Part shown: piece after piece, positions 37,735-46,900 of the stretch | How positions within the stretch are numbered: the first letter of the stretch is position 1 | Layout: every line of letters starts with the position of its first letter | Assembly: GCF_041206865.1 (NCBI RefSeq) | Contig: NZ_JBGEDP010000001.1 | Coordinates: 744,001 to 808,000 of the forward strand | Reading direction: 5' to 3' | DNA from: Mycobacterium sp. HUMS_12744610 | GTDB taxonomy: Bacteria > Actinomycetota > Actinomycetes > Mycobacteriales > Mycobacteriaceae | Length of the DNA stretch: 64,000 bases | Notes under the pieces: model-generated | What the model saw: the letters and a program-made list of their open reading frames with translations, nothing else | What the model was told of the DNA's origin: nothing | Databases searched by the model: none | Made by a program: the position numbers and the translations under genes

Positions 37735-39431
37735 CCTCAGAATTTCACGGTGGCCCGGGTTCTGCTGTGGCGGTCTGCGGGGCGGCAGCTTTGTCGAGGT
37801 TTTGAGGCTGGGGGTAGGCGGCGGCGCCGCGTGTCGTGCGGTGACGCCGGGTCCTTTATCCCGGGGGTGGTTACTCCTTTCTTGGGGTCGAGAGGGCATA
37901 GGGGCCTGTGGGTCAGGGTATGGCGCGGACCCTGTTGAGGGCGTCGGCGAATTCTTGTGCCCAGGGCCAGGTTTGGGGGATCCGCAGGATCAGGTAGCGG
38001 GATCGTTTGATCAGCCGGGCCGCGGCGTGCAGCAGCCGGTAGCGCAGGGTGGCGGGTTCGGCTTTGGCCAGTGGGCCGTCCAGGAGTAGCAGTCGCATCC
38101 AGCACAGCAGGTCGATGGCGATCGCGACGGCGGTGACCCAAGCGGTGTTGATGGCGAACGAGTGTGAGGGCCAGCGGGCCAGGCCGGTGTCTTTGCCGGT
38201 GCGGATGAAGCCCTCCACCCGGGCGTGGACGCGGTGGCGGGCTTCCAGTCGCTGGGGTTGTCCACCGGCAGTCGAGGTGGCGAGGACCTGGTAGCGGTAG
38301 CCGGCCAGCTGCTCGAACAATGACAACTGGGTGCCGTGTTCGATTTCTTCGCGCCGCACCAGGATGCGCATGCCGGCCGGCCAGCCGACCAGCCGATCCC
38401 CTCCGGTGCTGTGGCGCAGCAGCCCGGTCAACTCGGCGACCTGGGCGTCGTCACGGGCCGCTCCGGTGGCATCCAGTGCGGCTTGCCATCCCGCATCGGG
38501 CATCTGGCCGATCGCGACCCGGACCCGCTCATCGAGGTCGAATCCGACCGAGTAGCCCACTGACATCCCCGGCCGGGCATTGAGTTTCTCCAGGTGTTCG
38601 ACGACGGCGTGGCTTGAACCCGCGCCGTCGATGGTGACCAGCAACTTGCGGCGCCACTTGGCCGGGATCGCCGCGATCGCGGCGTCGATGATCGCGATAT
38701 GATCGGCCGCGGTGTTCGAGCCGGCGTTGCCTGCACGGGCGATCACCGCCAGCAGTTCGCCGGTGTTGTCACACCACGCCAACAGCGGGTGGAAGCCAAA
38801 CCCGCCTTTGAAATTGCCTGCGGCGTGCTGCTTATCGCTGTGCGACTGAATCAGCGACGCGTCGATGCGGATCACGATCGTGTCCCCGAGGTCCCCATAG
38901 CAGGTCTGCGAAGCCGGGATCGCACCGTGGCGGGCCTCGATCGCCTCCCACACCCGAGAGCGGACCTTGTTGCGCACGGCCGTGACCTCGGTGATGCTCT
39001 GCTCGTCGATCTCGCCCAGGGACCGCCACATCGTCGGAACCGACGCCACCGCCTGAAACAACCGGTGCTGATCGCGCAGCACCGCGGTGCCGGCCAGGTT
39101 CTGCGCGCCGCCGGCGATCGATACCGCCACATCGCGCAACACCGCGCCTCGGTCGTGGGTGACTTCTGGGCGCGACAGCACCGACGACAAACCGCTGGTC
39201 AAACCCAGATTGTCGGCCAGCAACCGGGGTATCACGTTACCGGCGTGCCCGACCACGTCGTCGCCACGGACCTCAACTCGGACATTCTTCGACCAATCCG
39301 TAGTAGCCTGCATCTGACAGGTGCACTCCCATCCTGGATAACCGAGCCTCGAATACTCCGATTATCCTTGCGGCAGTGCACCTTTCACGTTAACGACACC
39401 CCTGAGCTCCACATTCGATGAAAAATCCAGG
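37735..39431 (-). mobile_element. IS1380-family element, copy A
   Basis: A 1697-bp element. The ends are CCTCAGAATTTCAC and, read inward from the other side, CCTGGATTTTTCAT. The target duplication GAGG lies at 37731-37734 and 39432-39435. A copy of the same length with the same encoded transposase, inverted, lies at 57998-59694. This copy entered the 3' end of the transglutaminase-like gene, whose last codons lie on the far side. Confidence 0.93.
37913..39313 (-). CDS. IS1380-family transposase (copy A)
   Basis: 466 residues, intact. DDE residues fall in IVIRIDASLIQSHSDKQHAA (Asp) and LLVTIDGAGSSHAVVEHLEK (Asp), with the Glu probably in RHRVHARVEGFIRTGKDTG. LHAAARLIKRSRYLILRIP is the closing region typical of the family. 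The protein is the same as that of copy B at 58116-59516. A GC-rich 170-bp tail separates the stop from the element end at 37735. Confidence 0.93.
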   Translation of the reverse strand: MQATTDWSKNVRVEVRGDDVVGHAGNVIPRLLADNLGLTSGLSSVLSRPEVTHDRGAVLRDVAVSIAGGAQNLAGTAVLRDQHRLFQAVASVPTMWRSLGEIDEQSITEVTAVRNKVRSRVWEAIEARHGAIPASQTCYGDLGDTIVIRIDASLIQSHSDKQHAAGNFKGGFGFHPLLAWCDNTGELLAVIARAGNAGSNTAADHIAIIDAAIAAIPAKWRRKLLVTIDGAGSSHAVVEHLEKLNARPGMSVGYSVGFDLDERVRVAIGQMPDAGWQAALDATGAARDDAQVAELTGLLRHSTGGDRLVGWPAGMRILVRREEIEHGTQLSLFEQLAGYRYQVLATSTAGGQPQRLEARHRVHARVEGFIRTGKDTGLARWPSHSFAINTAWVTAVAIAIDLLCWMRLLLLDGPLAKAEPATLRYRLLHAAARLIKRSRYLILRIPQTWPWAQEFADALNRVRAIP

Positions 39432-40059
39432 GAGGTTCGTAGATGAGTTCGCTGTAGTTGTCGCGCAGCGCGTCGATGATTTCCGTGAGGGGAAGGTCGT
39501 CGAAAACGCCACGGTCATGGAGGTATTCCATGTGTTGGGAGCCGTCGCCTGTGTGAGCGTGCAACATGGCGTCTCGCTGACCGTCGAATTCGATAGGAGG
39601 GACCCCGAAGCGCGCGCATAACTCGCGGTTGAACGCCGGCGTGGCCTTGACCCACCGGCCATTCAGCAGCATTTGACTGTAGCCGTGGTAGACGAAAACG
39701 TCCGAGCCACCCATCCGTTCACGGAGACTCGGGGTCTGCAGATGGTTGCGGACGTCGGCGAAACCCAACCGCGCCGGAATCCCCGCGGCGCGACACGCAG
39801 CCGTCAAGAGCACCGCCTTGGGGACACAGTAGGCGCGCTCGGCGACGGCGACCGCGCTGGCTCGGTACTGGCACGGGTCGTCGGAGACGGAATACGGGTC
39901 GTACCAGATCGAATCACGGACAGCGGTGAAGATGCGGCACGCCTTATCGACGGAATCAATGGCGTTACGCGTCGCCGATTCGGTGAACTGCTGCACGGCA
40001 TCGTGTTTCCAGTCGAGGAATTCGGTGGGTGCAAGGAACCGCGCGAACTCTAACTTCAT
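39385..40059 (-). CDS. Transglutaminase-like protein, C-terminus replaced by IS sequence
   Basis: 224 residues from ATG 40059, overlapping the P450 stop by 4 bases. The transglutaminase-like core shows YCVPKAVLLTAACRAAGIPA with the Cys, VYHGYSQMLLNGRWVKATPA with the His, and PPIEFDG. After ELIYEPP the reading enters the IS1380 end and adds WIFHRMWSSGVSLT. The native last codons, PISDSFTN and a TAA at 37702-37704, remain beyond the IS. The catalytic core is untouched, so function may persist. Proteins of this small family often accompany P450 or lipid genes; their reaction is not established. Confidence 0.75.
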   Translation of the reverse strand: MKLEFARFLAPTEFLDWKHDAVQQFTESATRNAIDSVDKACRIFTAVRDSIWYDPYSVSDDPCQYRASAVAVAERAYCVPKAVLLTAACRAAGIPARLGFADVRNHLQTPSLRERMGGSDVFVYHGYSQMLLNGRWVKATPAFNRELCARFGVPPIEFDGQRDAMLHAHTGDGSQHMEYLHDRGVFDDLPLTEIIDALRDNYSELIYEPPWIFHRMWSSGVSLT

Positions 40060-41452
40060 CGGTGGTGGAGCCTGATCGGTAACCCGTCGACCGGGATCGG
40101 CAGCGATGTGTTGTCCCAACGGATGCGGTAATCGGTGTCGAGGCCGAAGGTGAACGTGCGCAGCATCTGGTGCAGGATCGCTTTCACCTCGAGGGTGCCG
40201 AAATGCATACCGATGCATTTGTGCGCGCCACCCCCGAACGGCAGCCACGCGAAGCGATGGGCTTGGTCTTCGCGGCGTGGGACGTCGAAACGTAAGGGGT
40301 CGAAGCGATCCGGGTTATGCCAGACTTCGCGGACGAAATGGTTGACGGCGGGAGTGATCGCCACAAGCGTGTCGGAGGGGATGTAGTGGCCGTCTATTGC
40401 GGTGTCTTCCACTGTTTTGCGCATCACTAGCGGAACCGGCGCCACGAGTCTCATGGATTCCTTGATCACCAGATCGAGGGACCTGAGCCCTTCCAAATCA
40501 TCGATCTCCGGTGACCGGTCGCCGAGAACATCGCTTTCGGCGCGAACCCGATCCTGCCATTCTGGATGCTTTGCCAGGTAATAAGTTACCGCGGTGGTGG
40601 TGATCGTCGATGTGTCGTGAGCGGCCATCATCAGAAAAATCATGTGGTTGATGACATCGGAGTCACTGAAACGTTGCCCGTCTTCGGTGCTGGCATGGCA
40701 CAGCGCCGAGAACAGGTCATTGCTGTCGCCGGCCCGGGCGGCCGGCAAGTGCCGGGCGAAGTACTCCTCAAGCACCCGTCGGCCGCGGACCCCGGCGCGA
40801 TAGCGGGTACCGGGAAGCGGCGCGCGGACGAGCGAACTGGCCGCGCGTACCGTAGCGACGAACGCCTGGTTAATGGCGTCGCTGCTGTCTTTGCCTCGGC
40901 CACCCATGAACACATCGGTGGCGATGTCGAGGGTCAGGTTTTTCAACAGCGGGTACATGCGGACGGACGGGCCGGTCGGCCACGTGGGCAGGGTTGCGCG
41001 GACGCAAGGGGTCACTTGGGTGACGTAGCCGGCCAGTCGCGGCCGCGTGAAGGCCTCCTGCATGATGCGCCGGTGCATGAGGTGTTCGTCAAAGCTCATC
41101 AGCATCAATCCGCGGTGGAAGAACGCGTCGATGAGAAAGGCCCAGCCGTCTTGCGAGAACGCCTTTGCGTTGGTGGTGAGCGCCTCTTGGGTAGCTTGGG
41201 GGCCCGCGATGACCGCCATTTTGGTACCGAACGCTCCCATCCACGAGACAGAACCGAACCGCTCGTAGCGCTCTCTGCCCAGGTCGGACCCAAACCGGAT
41301 GTAGTCGAGGGTGTGCCCGACCAAGGGGAGCCCGGCATCACCGAGAACCGGTCGCAATCCGCTTCCAGCCGGGGGGCTGCCAGTTCACGCACTGGCCACC
41401 GCCGACTCCACCGGCGAAGTCCGTCGTCCACCCGTTGCGGCGCGGGAATCAA
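40056..41452 (-). pseudogene. Cytochrome P450 (CYP136-like) with N-terminal frameshift
   Basis: The main frame (from about 41376 down) has GSGLRPVLGDAGLPLVGH, the I-helix MAAHDTSTITTTAVTYYLA, the K-helix ExxR in VIKESMRLVAP and the heme loop FGGGAHKCIGMHFG with the axial Cys. These match the CYP136 pattern known from M. tuberculosis. The N-terminus (MIPAPQRVDDGLRRWSRRWP, from 41452) lies one base out of frame, the shift falling at a G6 run (41371-41376). A TTG at 41357 could start a protein 433 residues long. P450s of this type hydroxylate lipophilic substrates. It is coupled to the transglutaminase-like gene. Confidence 0.75.
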
Positions 41453-41705
41453 GATGACCGAAGATAACCGTTCCCGGGCTTTATGGCTTTATCGACGGGC
41501 GCGTGTAGCGGGTTAACCATTGTCGCTCCCCGGCCTGTGGTCGTCGTTGGCGGCCTGCTCGCGATGAGGAACCGACCAGCTGTTTACATTACGCCCAATA
41601 ATGTCAAAATTAATACATGCATATCTGACTTGTCAACGGGCTCCCAGTGGCGCGCAAAGGCGGTCGCCGCGCAGCTAGCCGCTGCGCCCGCGTTCAGCTC
41701 CGGCG

Positions 41706-42747
41706 TCAAGGAAACTTGCGTTCAGCGCTGTCGGCGAGAAACGCCCCGCTGAGGCGCAAAGCGTGACGCGCCTCGGGCAAGAGTCGAAACAGGGCTTGAA
41801 ACACGTGAATTTGACCGCGAAACACCTGAAGTTGCACGGACGACCCCGCGGCGAGCATGCGCTCGGCGAGTCGTCGGGAATCGTCGAGCAGCATTTCTCT
41901 CCCGCCCACCTGGATCAATGTCGGCGGCATGCCGGTGAGGTCGGTGGCGAGCACGTTGACGCGGGGGTCGTGCGGATCGGCGTCGCCCACGTAGAGACTC
42001 AGCGCCCGCGACGCGGATCGGGCGGATGCGAAAGGATCGCGGCGCCAGATTTCGCGAGCCGTCGCCAGCTGACACGTCAGATCGATGACGGGGGACATCA
42101 GTAGCATGCGGTCAGGCAACGGCAGGCGATGTGCGAGTGCACCCAACGAGGTCGCGACCGCCAGTTGGCCGCCCGCCGAATCGCCTGTGTCGGCGGCAAG
42201 TGAATACTGACCAGTGCGCGGCCGACTCCTGATCAGTTTTCGATTGCCGTTGACAGCCTGCGATCGCTACCGTGCGGGCTGATGTCGATTCTTCAGAGCC
42301 CGCCAACCACCGGTAGGCCCTCAGTGCGTCGTCAGCAGCCGCCGGATACGGGTAACGCGGAGCCAATCGATAGCGGACCGCGAAGACCGGGCGCAGCGAC
42401 GCGGCAGACAGTTCGCCCAGCAGACCGCGATGGGTTTTGGGAGAGCACATCGAAAATGCGCCGCCGTGAATGTAAAGGATCGGTGGCCCGTCCGGGTTGA
42501 CGTTCGGTGCGACGACCCAATCTCCCCTCACTCGATCGCCGGCGAAGACGGTGTCGACCAGCCTTACGCGCAGTCCTGGGCGTGGGCGGGACGCGATGAG
42601 CGCCGCCCGAAGCACCCGATCCATCACAGCAAGCCCGTACTGGTTGGACGGTAGTGCTTGCGTCAATGGGCGAAGGACCCCGCGTGCGGATGTTGCGATG
42701 AGGTAGCTTGTCAGGCTCGGATCCCAATCCGAGGAAACGGATATCAC
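41706..42747 (-). pseudogene. Lip/HSL-type hydrolase disrupted by a 68-bp miniature element
   Basis: From GTG 42747 the frame has ILYIHGGAFSMCSPKTHRGL (oxyanion HGG) and FAVRYRLAPRYPYPAA up to RTVAIAG. There a 68-bp element plus a 5-bp repeat (73 bases) cuts the nucleophile elbow. The original GDSAGGQLAVATSLGALA resumes in another frame, followed by PTLIQVGGREMLLDD (acid) and FRGQIHVFQALF (His) to 41706. Without the insertion this would be about 320 residues. As it stands there is no GDSAG in frame, so no enzyme. The gene's upstream region was also separated by the IS21 insertion at 42784. Confidence 0.85.
42188..42255. mobile_element. 68-bp miniature inverted-repeat element (MITE) with 5-bp target duplication
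   Basis: Its ends are TGTCGGCGGCAAGTGAATAC and, read inward from the other side, TGTCAACGGCAATCGAAAAC; about 27 bases per arm pair with few mismatches. GCCTG repeats at 42183-42187 and 42256-42260. The element has no coding room. Its ends resemble those of the IS30-type element at 15093-18404 (TGTCAACGGC left, TGTCGGCG right, ACTGACC further in) and, less closely, IS21 ends. Confidence 0.8.
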
Positions 42748-42849
42748 GATAAGCCAGCCAGCTTTTCGTTGGTGCGGCCCCCTTGTCAATGGCCAAGTAG
42801 AAGTACCCGCTGGTGGCCGGATAAAAGTACCCACCCCGTGCAGTGATTC

Positions 42850-43659
42850 TTAGATTGGTTGGGGGTTCTCCTTCCGGTGTTGGGCGTCCTTCATTCGGTA
42901 GGACTGGCCGTCGGTGATGACGACGGTGGCGTGATGCAGGAGCCGGTCCAAGATGCTGACGGCGGTGGTCTGCTCGGGCAGGAATCGACCCCACTCTTGG
43001 AAGGGCCAGTGCGAGCCGATGGCCAGGGAGCGGCGTTCGTAGGCGCCGGCGACGAGGCGGAACAGCAGCTGGGTGCCGGTGTCGTCGAGTGGGGCGAAGC
43101 CCAGTTCGTCGAGGATGATCAGATCGACACGGAGCAGGGATTCGATGATCTTGCCGACGGTGTTGTCGGCCAAGCCGCGGTAGAGGGTTTCGACGAGGTC
43201 GGCGGCGGTGAAGTACCGGACCTTGTGCCCAGCATGAATCGCAGCGACCCCCAGTCCGATCAGGGTGTGGGACTTGCCGGTCCCAGCCGGTCCGATGATC
43301 GCCAGATTCTGTTGTGTGCGAACCCATTCCAGGCTCGACAGGTAGTCGAACACCTTGGGCTGAATCGACGATGCGGCCACGTCGAAGGACTCCAAGGTCT
43401 TGGTGACCGGGAACCCGGCAGCCTTGAGCCGGTTGACGACGTTGGAGGCATCCCGTGCCGCCAGTTCGGTCTCGACGAGGGTCCGTAGCACTTCTTCGGG
43501 GGTCCAGCGCTGGGTCTTGGCGGTGATTAGGACTTCGGGGGCGGTGCGCCGGATCGCGGCGAGCTTGAGCCGCCGCAGCCCGGCGTCGAGATCAGCGGCG
43601 AATTGCGGAGTGGACAGTGGTGCAACGGGTTTGGTTGCCTTGGCTGGCGTGCCGTTCAT
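42850..43659 (-). CDS. istB: IS21 helper ATPase IstB
   Basis: 269 residues of the DnaC-like AAA+ type. NLAIIGPAGTGKSHTLIGLG is the Walker A region and VDLIILDELGFAPLDDTG the Walker B; IGSHWPFQEWGRFL (usually TSN..F..W) and LLHHATVVITDGQSYRMKD complete the family motifs. It overlaps istA by 4 bases. IstB stimulates IstA-driven transposition and selects target DNA. The gene is intact. Confidence 0.93.
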   Translation of the reverse strand: MNGTPAKATKPVAPLSTPQFAADLDAGLRRLKLAAIRRTAPEVLITAKTQRWTPEEVLRTLVETELAARDASNVVNRLKAAGFPVTKTLESFDVAASSIQPKVFDYLSSLEWVRTQQNLAIIGPAGTGKSHTLIGLGVAAIHAGHKVRYFTAADLVETLYRGLADNTVGKIIESLLRVDLIILDELGFAPLDDTGTQLLFRLVAGAYERRSLAIGSHWPFQEWGRFLPEQTTAVSILDRLLHHATVVITDGQSYRMKDAQHRKENPQPI

Positions 43660-45215
43660 GACGTGGCACCACCGTCTGCGGCCGGGTTGACCGTGTAGGC
43701 AGCCAGGGATCGGGTCGGGGCGACTGGGAGGTCCAGGATCAACGCATCCCCGGCGGGGCGGGGCTGCGGCGTTCCGGCGCCGGCGGCCAGGATGGACCGC
43801 ACGTCGATCGCGCGGAACCTCCGGAACGCGACCGCCCGGCGAAGCGCGCCGACCAAGGCGTCGGTGCCGTGGGCGGCGCCCAACGCCAGTAGGACTTCCA
43901 GTTCGGAGCCCAGCCGAGTGTTGCCGATCGCGGCGGCCCCGACCAGGAATGCTTGAGCATCCTCGCCGAGTGTGCAGAACTGTTGCTCAGCATGAGTTTT
44001 GGGTCGTGGTCCGCGGCTAGGTTCCGGGCGGGGACCGTCGTAGTGATCGTCGAGGACTGATGCGCTGCCTGGGGCACCCAGTTCGTGCTCAGCCACGATC
44101 ACCCCAGTCGCGGGCTCCACGATGCACAGCGCGCCGTGATCGACGACGACGGCCACGCTGGTCCCGATCAGTCGGGTGGGCACCGAGTAGCGGGCCGAGG
44201 CATACCGGACACACGACAGCCGGTCGACCTTGCGGATCACCGACGGTGCCCCGATTCGAAGTTGCAGCGACGGCAACGGTTGCAGGAGTTCCCGTTCGAT
44301 CAGCAGTTGCTCATCGGGGACCGCACAGATCTCCGAATGCACCGCGGCATTGACCTCCAGACACCACGCCCTGGCCGCAACGTTGGCAGCACGCAGATCA
44401 ACCGGCACCCCGGCGATGGCGGCGTCGGTGAGCAGCGGGACGGCGAGGTCGCGTTGGGCGTAGCCGCACAAGTTCTCCACGATGCCCTTCGATTTAGGGT
44501 CGGATGCATGGCAGAAGTCCGGCGCGAAACCGTAATGACCTGCCAGCCGGACGTATTCGGCGGTAGGGATCACCACGTTGGCGACCACGCCGCCCTTCAG
44601 ACAGGCCATCCGGTCGGCCAGCACCCGGGCCGGGACACCACCTATCCCGGCCATCGCTTCGGCGATCAACGCCAACGTCGTGGACGCCTTCTGGTCGGTG
44701 GCGAACGCGACGAAGCGCCACCGGGAGAACGCCAGCACTGCGCAGAACAGGAACAACCCGGGTGCGGCTTGGGCCCAGTCGATCACCAGATACTCACCCG
44801 GTGACCACACCGCCGGGCGACGTCCCCGGTGATGTTCGTTGCGCCACAACACCTTCGCCTCAGCAACGAGGCGACGGAAGTTGCGTGCCGACCCGTCGTA
44901 ACCGGCGGCCTTCGCGATCGGCAACATCCGCTTCGCCGACATCCGACCCGCCGACTTCTCGACACGCTCGGCGACCAGATCGGCCACCGCATCGTAATTG
45001 TGGGCCCGCTCGACCCGCGGCGGTGCGCTCTCACCGGCTTCGAATTTCTCGACGACTTTCTTGACGGTCCTATGGGTGGTGCCGCACAGCTGCGCGGCGC
45101 CGCGGTATGACCCGACTTGTTGATAAGCAGAAATGATGTCCATGCGGTCCCTCGCAGACTTCAATGGAACTCCCCGGTGGTGACGATGAGTGGTTGGCAC
45201 CTTCACCGTCACCAC
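43656..45215 (-). CDS. istA: IS21 transposase IstA
   Basis: 519 residues. An N-terminal HTH (QQVGSYRGAAQLCGTTHRTV) precedes the DDE integrase core: GEYLVIDWAQAAPGLFLFCA (Asp), ARVLADRMACLKGG (Asp), DPKSKGIVENLCGYAQRDLA (Glu). The C-terminal beta-rich region includes RYSVPTRLIGTSVAVVVDHG. Intact and coupled to istB. M25 (MDIISAYQQVG) is an alternative start. Confidence 0.93.
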   Translation of the reverse strand: MVTVKVPTTHRHHRGVPLKSARDRMDIISAYQQVGSYRGAAQLCGTTHRTVKKVVEKFEAGESAPPRVERAHNYDAVADLVAERVEKSAGRMSAKRMLPIAKAAGYDGSARNFRRLVAEAKVLWRNEHHRGRRPAVWSPGEYLVIDWAQAAPGLFLFCAVLAFSRWRFVAFATDQKASTTLALIAEAMAGIGGVPARVLADRMACLKGGVVANVVIPTAEYVRLAGHYGFAPDFCHASDPKSKGIVENLCGYAQRDLAVPLLTDAAIAGVPVDLRAANVAARAWCLEVNAAVHSEICAVPDEQLLIERELLQPLPSLQLRIGAPSVIRKVDRLSCVRYASARYSVPTRLIGTSVAVVVDHGALCIVEPATGVIVAEHELGAPGSASVLDDHYDGPRPEPSRGPRPKTHAEQQFCTLGEDAQAFLVGAAAIGNTRLGSELEVLLALGAAHGTDALVGALRRAVAFRRFRAIDVRSILAAGAGTPQPRPAGDALILDLPVAPTRSLAAYTVNPAADGGATS

Positions 45216-45328
45216 CGGGGCCCGCAGTTCCTGATCGACACGACGAACACGGGGTGGGTACTTTTATCCGGCCACCAGCGGATACCTCCACTTGGCCACC
45301 AGTGGGTACTTTTTCATGGCCACGGACA

Positions 45329-45588
45329 CCCCTGTAGCATCCCAAAGCCCGCGTATAGCGGATCGAGGTCGCTGGCGCGGGGCCACGTCGTCTTTGAAGT
45401 GGTGGGTATAAGAAGGAAGCAGGCCTTGTAGGAACCACTGTTACTGATCTACCGGCAGCCTTCAAAGCGACGCGCGCCGTCGTCGCCAGAGCCGCAGAGC
45501 TACGCGATCCAGAGCGGGTCGTCCCCCGGTCGAGCTGGCGCAGGAACGTAGGCAACGATGATGCAGCGACGGCTGTCGAAGTTCTCGA
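45329..45588. other. Spacer between IS21 and the hydratase gene
   Basis: It contains one copy of the CCCCT target repeat and what was the upstream region of the hydrolase now at 41706-42747. I see no gene here. Confidence 0.4.
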
Positions 45589-46041
45589 TTACCGCCGACC
45601 GGCCGGCAGTTGCAAGGTCGCCTCACTGGGCACGCATATGCCCTCCTCGCTGGACACTGCCAGTTCCAGGTCGACCAGGCGCATTCCGCGGTCTTGGCGC
45701 TTGGCCACCACCCGCCCGGTAAGGGTCGCGGTCTGTCCCGGGTAGATCGACTTGATCATCGATATCTTGCGCCGGCGCAGGAGCGCGTCGGGGCCCGCCC
45801 AGTCGGTGAGGCCCCGGTCGATGAAGCCGTGAAAGAACAGCGTCGACAGGTAGATCGTTCGCTGGCCCTGGCTGCGTGCGTACTCCGGATCGTGATGGCC
45901 CGGGAACCAGTCCCACGTCGCCGCGGCGTTCATGCAGACCCGCTTGTAGGTGATAGGAATCGACACCGGCGTGATCTCGTCGCCGACAATGACGTCATCG
46001 AAGGTAAGGCCTTTGATGTCTGCAGTGCTGATCTTGGTCAT
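45589..46041 (-). CDS. MaoC-like hot-dog enoyl-CoA hydratase subunit
   Basis: 150 residues from ATG 46041. LTFDDVIVGDEITPVSIPIT opens a MaoC fold; CMNAAATWDWFPGHHDPEYA contains the Asp and His expected of the hydratase motif, followed by YLSTLFFHGFIDRGLTDWAG. It is the last gene of the minus-strand operon 48448 to 45589 and follows a second hot-dog gene by 14 bp. Paired small hot-dog proteins of this kind form heteromeric hydratases such as ChsH1/ChsH2 of steroid side-chain degradation; that role here is inferred. Confidence 0.8.
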   Translation of the reverse strand: MTKISTADIKGLTFDDVIVGDEITPVSIPITYKRVCMNAAATWDWFPGHHDPEYARSQGQRTIYLSTLFFHGFIDRGLTDWAGPDALLRRRKISMIKSIYPGQTATLTGRVVAKRQDRGMRLVDLELAVSSEEGICVPSEATLQLPAGRR

Positions 46042-46055
46042 GAGCGCCCCCGGGT

Positions 46056-46568
46056 TTACTGGGCTGTGTCGTAGCGGAACAGGACGTTGGTGTTGCGGGC
46101 GATGTTCTCGCCGTGCTGGTCGGTGTAGGTGGTAAGCGATGTGATGAAGACGCCGGTTCCCAGCCGAGTCGTCTTCTCGTCGGATAGCGAGACGATCTCC
46201 TCGACTATCCAAACGTGGTCACCGACTCGGGGTCGGCGCTCCAGCTCGGTGGTGGTGGAGGCGTTGATGATGTGGTGGCCGGGCAGGGGAACGTTGAGCG
46301 CGAAAAGCCCGTCCTCGCGGTGCAGGTGCGCGGGCGCCCATTGCGGGTTCATGCCCAGGGTCATCAGCAGGCCCGGTGGGCACTCGTCGCCCTCCCAGTA
46401 CCGTGGGTTGGCGTCCTCAACCAGAGAGCAGTAGTAGAGGATCATCGATCGGTCGATCGGAAACCACGCCTGCTTTGGCTCGGAGCGACGACCGACCCAG
46501 GACCGGCCCTCCTCTAGAGTGCCGAACGCCATCCCGAGCCCGGTGACATCGTTGGTGTGGGAGCTCAC
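46056..46568 (-). CDS. MaoC-like hot-dog dehydratase subunit (partner)
   Basis: 170 residues from GTG 46568, overlapping the upstream gene (GTGA). The N-terminal VGRRSEPKQAWFPIDRSMIL, YYCSLVEDANPRYWEGDECP and PPGLLMTLGMNPQW are features of the N-terminal MaoC dehydratase half, usually the non-catalytic or CoA-binding partner. RRPRVGDHVWIVEEIVSLSD is a typical hot-dog strand region. It likely forms a heterodimer with the next gene product and hydrates an enoyl-CoA made by the divergent acyl-CoA dehydrogenase. Confidence 0.8.
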   Translation of the reverse strand: MSSHTNDVTGLGMAFGTLEEGRSWVGRRSEPKQAWFPIDRSMILYYCSLVEDANPRYWEGDECPPGLLMTLGMNPQWAPAHLHREDGLFALNVPLPGHHIINASTTTELERRPRVGDHVWIVEEIVSLSDEKTTRLGTGVFITSLTTYTDQHGENIARNTNVLFRYDTAQ

Positions 46569-46900
46569 GGTGTTGCCTTCCCTTCGATGGCGGGTTCGGG
46601 CAGGGGCATGCGGGACAGGATCGAACACATCGACTTGCCGGTCTCGTCGAAGCGCAGTGTTGCGGTTGCGCCGCCGCCGAGGGCTCCCCGCATGACGATG
46701 TTGAACGCATGCAGGCGAGGCAGCGTGTAGATCGTCACGGTTCCGGTGACCAGACCCTTCATGAAGGAGGTGATGGCCTCCGGCCGCAGTCCGCGTTGCA
46801 GCGCGGCAAAAGCCTCGGCGTCGCGGGCGAGCACCACGACGTTGGAGATGTCACCCTTGTCGCCTGAACGCACGAACGCCAACTCGTCAATGGTGGGCAT
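46565..46900 (-). CDS. AtuA C-terminal-domain-like protein
   Basis: 111 residues from ATG 46900, overlapping the preceding AtuA-like gene by 14 bases. SGDKGDISNVVVLARDAEAF and MRGALGGGATATLRFDETGK are the recognisable parts of the AtuA-related C-terminal domain, which in Pseudomonas-type AtuA is fused to the main domain. Here the two are separate but coupled, so the pair probably makes one complex. The reaction of AtuA is not established. Confidence 0.8.
   Translation of the reverse strand: MPTIDELAFVRSGDKGDISNVVVLARDAEAFAALQRGLRPEAITSFMKGLVTGTVTIYTLPRLHAFNIVMRGALGGGATATLRFDETGKSMCSILSRMPLPEPAIEGKATP

Larger units (their letters stand above)
42784..45328 (-). mobile_element. IS21-family element
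   Basis: A 2545-bp element with ends TGTCAATGGCCAAGTAGAAG and, read inward from the other side, TGTCCGTGGCCATGAAAAAG. Both ends carry further copies of a GGTGGCC...GTACCC repeat, as usual for IS21. The target duplication CCCCT lies at 42779-42783 and 45329-45333. Confidence 0.93.

Noticed and set aside
39385..39431. Overlap of the transglutaminase-like gene with IS1380 as a natural gene end
   Set aside because: The displaced native codons and the GAGG duplication show that this end is IS-derived.
42332..43327. A 331-residue minus-strand frame bridging the hydrolase and IstB
   Set aside because: Out-of-frame shadow; it crosses the IS21 end and has no motifs, while IstB and the hydrolase account for the region.
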